Below, one piece after another: positions 61,889-64,000 of a stretch of DNA of 64,000 nucleotides; positions within the stretch are counted from its first letter, which is position 1; every line of letters starts with the position of its first letter. The notes beneath the pieces are model-generated. The model saw only the letters and a program-made list of their open reading frames with translations. It was not told where the DNA came from and ran no database searches. Origin of the DNA: Acidobacteriota bacterium (GTDB lineage Bacteria; Acidobacteriota; Terriglobia; Terriglobales; Acidobacteriaceae); contig JAJXWS010000002.1 in the NCBI GenBank assembly GCA_021781495.1, positions 48,594 through 112,593 of the forward strand, given 5' to 3'. The position numbers were made by a program, and so were the translations under genes.

Positions 61889-62604
61889 TCTTCCTCCGGA
61901 TCGCGAAAGTTGAACAGCGCCTCGATGGCCGGTTCGGCTATCAATTGCGTGTGGAGTCGCGCGTGCTGCTTTTTGGTTGCGGTGAGCGTGAAGCTGACGC
62001 GCTGGAGTTCGCCGACGGTGTCGCTGTCGATGTTGGCGAGTCGCTCGCCGGCCTTGTCCATGGCGTCAAGGATGGACTGGAGCATGGCGGTATGATCGTG
62101 TCCGCGAGCTTCATAGACGAGCGGGTAAATCTTGATGCTGGCGCGGCGCTCCAGGATGCCGACGATCTCCAGCGCGACGACGACGATGGCGGTGGCGAGC
62201 ACGGCAGTGGCATAGAGCCCCGCGCCGCAGGCCATGCCGATGGAGGCGACGACCCAGACGCTGGCGGCGCTGGTGAGGCCGCTGATGCGGCTGCGATTGT
62301 GCAGGATGAGTCCGGCGCCGAGGAAGCCGATGCCCTGCACGATGTTGGAGGCAACCTGGCCCTTGTTTGGGTTGCCGTCGCCGGCCAGCACGGCGGAGAG
62401 CAGAGTGAAGAATGCGCTGCCCATGCTGATAAGCAGGTTGGTGCGCACGCCGGCAGCCTTGCGCTTGGCCTCGCGCTCAAGGCCGATGAGGCCGCCGAGC
62501 AGGCATGCCACCAGCAGGCGGCTGAATGCGCCGCTGAACACGACGACTTGCTGAATCCAGCTGAAATCGAAGGGTTGCGCAAACCAGGCAAGTGCCGTGC
62601 TCAT
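61885..62604 (-). CDS. MgtC/SapB family membrane protein
   Basis: LLGGLIGLEREAKRKAAGVRTNLLISMGSAFFTLLS; QGIGFLGAGLIL; GLTSAASVWVVASIGMACG. Confidence 0.92.
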   Translation of the reverse strand: MSTALAWFAQPFDFSWIQQVVVFSGAFSRLLVACLLGGLIGLEREAKRKAAGVRTNLLISMGSAFFTLLSAVLAGDGNPNKGQVASNIVQGIGFLGAGLILHNRSRISGLTSAASVWVVASIGMACGAGLYATAVLATAIVVVALEIVGILERRASIKIYPLVYEARGHDHTAMLQSILDAMDKAGERLANIDSDTVGELQRVSFTLTATKKQHARLHTQLIAEPAIEALFNFRDPEED

Positions 62605-62740
62605 GGGATGTCCTCATTCCATCTTCCAATGGCCCGGGGCGAGTGGAAGCCTGACGCATGAGCATTGCCTGAATCGAAGGCGACGCAGGCAGAGCGGCCC
62701 AGGGCAGCATCGATTGGAAGCGTTCTACTGCCCGATGCTA

Positions 62741-64000
62741 TCACCGCCCGGTTCCTTTGTTGAGGGGTAGGACGACGTAAACCGTGCCGGAGGGCTGGCC
62801 GGGCGCGTAGAAGCGGCGAACGGGTATGAGTCCGCCGGGATGCGCGTGCACGGCCTGGTCGATCTCATCGCCGTCGAAGGCGAGGACGATGGCGGCGTGG
62901 GCGGCCGGGTCAGCAAGCGCAGCCTGGTAATACTGCTTGTCGCTTTCATTGATGGTCTGGCGGAGGGGAATTCCGGTGAGAGCGACGAGCTGCGGATAAA
63001 CGGAGGTTTCCATGAGCACGATGCCGCCGGGCCGGGTGGCGAGGAGCGCACGCAGGACGGGCGGGATCTGCTGCTCGAAGGGACGGCGCGAGTCGATGTT
63101 CTTGATGCTCTCGACATAGGTGAGCGGCCGCTCGTGGAGGACGCGCACTGCATTGAGAAGGATGAGCAGGCCGAGCAGGGCCGCGGTATAGCGCGGCCAA
63201 CTGGGCCTGAGCTTGCGGGCGATGGCCAGCGAGAACTCCGCGAGAAAGCTGAGACCGAGAGCGAAGGCGGGCAGCAGCTCCATGCCGTAGCGGGTGTTGT
63301 ACCAGGAGTGCGGCCACCAGACAGGAACGAAGATGGGCACGGAGCCGAACGCGATGGAGTACGCGTAGAAGGGAACGGGAAGCCACAGCAACAGCGCCCA
63401 CCGGAAGGCCCTGCGGCGGGCGGCGATGCAGCCCAGGCCGGTCCCCAGCAGGCTTAGCAGCAGGAGGGGTCTGCCCCATGCCACGGCGGCCGCATCCATC
63501 TCCGCGGCTTTGAGAAAGAAGAAGAGCGAGACCCAGGGATTGTGCCAGCCGGGATGCGGCGGGCCTGATCCGATGGCTGTGCGCAGTTCGATGGCCTTGG
63601 CGGAGTAGGGGCCGCGGGCAAAGTCGAGCCAATCGCCGAAGGCCACGGCGTTATAGACAAACCAGACGACGGGCGCGGCAACCACGATAATGCTTGCCAG
63701 CCAGAAGGTGCGGGAGCGCAGTGTGTTGTGACGCAGGAGCACCAGGCCGATGGCGACCCATGCGAGGAATGCCAGAATCCATCCGTCGTAGCGCGTGTAA
63801 ATGGCCGCGATGAGAACGCCTGCAATGGGCCAGAGCAGGCGCGAGGCGCGATGGGGTTCGCGCAGAAGGGACTGGTGCCACTCCACGAGCCAAACGACGG
63901 TCCAGATCATCTCGCACAGGAAGAGCGGCTCTGTCATGGCCGTGGTTTGCAGATAAAGCAGGTTGGGATTGAGTGCGAAGAAGGCCAGCGCCATGGCCGC
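62741..64000 (-). CDS. Multi-TM glycosyltransferase-family (GT39/ArnT-like) protein; 5' end beyond the window
   Basis: Many TM helices; NLLYLQTTAMTEPLFLCEMIWTVV; frame open to right edge. Confidence 0.75.
   Translation of the reverse strand, partial: AAMALAFFALNPNLLYLQTTAMTEPLFLCEMIWTVVWLVEWHQSLLREPHRASRLLWPIAGVLIAAIYTRYDGWILAFLAWVAIGLVLLRHNTLRSRTFWLASIIVVAAPVVWFVYNAVAFGDWLDFARGPYSAKAIELRTAIGSGPPHPGWHNPWVSLFFFLKAAEMDAAAVAWGRPLLLLSLLGTGLGCIAARRRAFRWALLLWLPVPFYAYSIAFGSVPIFVPVWWPHSWYNTRYGMELLPAFALGLSFLAEFSLAIARKLRPSWPRYTAALLGLLILLNAVRVLHERPLTYVESIKNIDSRRPFEQQIPPVLRALLATRPGGIVLMETSVYPQLVALTGIPLRQTINESDKQYYQAALADPAAHAAIVLAFDGDEIDQAVHAHPGGLIPVRRFYAPGQPSGTVYVVLPLNKGTGR

Overview
GC-rich chromosomal window, probably from an Acidobacteriota (Terriglobia-like) genome. 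That assignment is inferred from family content and was not searched. About 50 protein genes are supportable. Housekeeping and envelope content: a caa3-type cytochrome oxidase (coxBACD), class II photolyase, gatCA, yajC-secD-secF, tonB-exbB-exbD-exbD, an lptD / DsbA-like / SurA-like lipoprotein cluster, yceD-rpmF-plsX, NfeD-slipin, and an mgtC-dapF-ldcA-mpl-plsC operon. There is one tRNA-Leu(TAG). I saw no CRISPR array, transposase, integrase or prophage genes. The most interesting region is about 40.8-50.9 kb. A sensor kinase and a sigma-54 response regulator sit directly upstream of a -24/-12-like promoter and a predicted outer-membrane beta-barrel protein with one N-terminal heme motif (Cyc2-like porin-cytochrome layout). 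This is followed by a monoheme cytochrome c, an orphan GltD-like flavoprotein with 4Fe-4S motifs, a Rieske protein, full-length cytochrome b, a hexaheme cytochrome c and a reaction-centre-type diheme cytochrome. I read it as a candidate undescribed envelope-spanning electron-transfer system. Second is a 545-bp noncoding region upstream of yajC with several perfect inverted repeats, a candidate structured leader or ncRNA. All family calls come from reading motifs, not from database searches.
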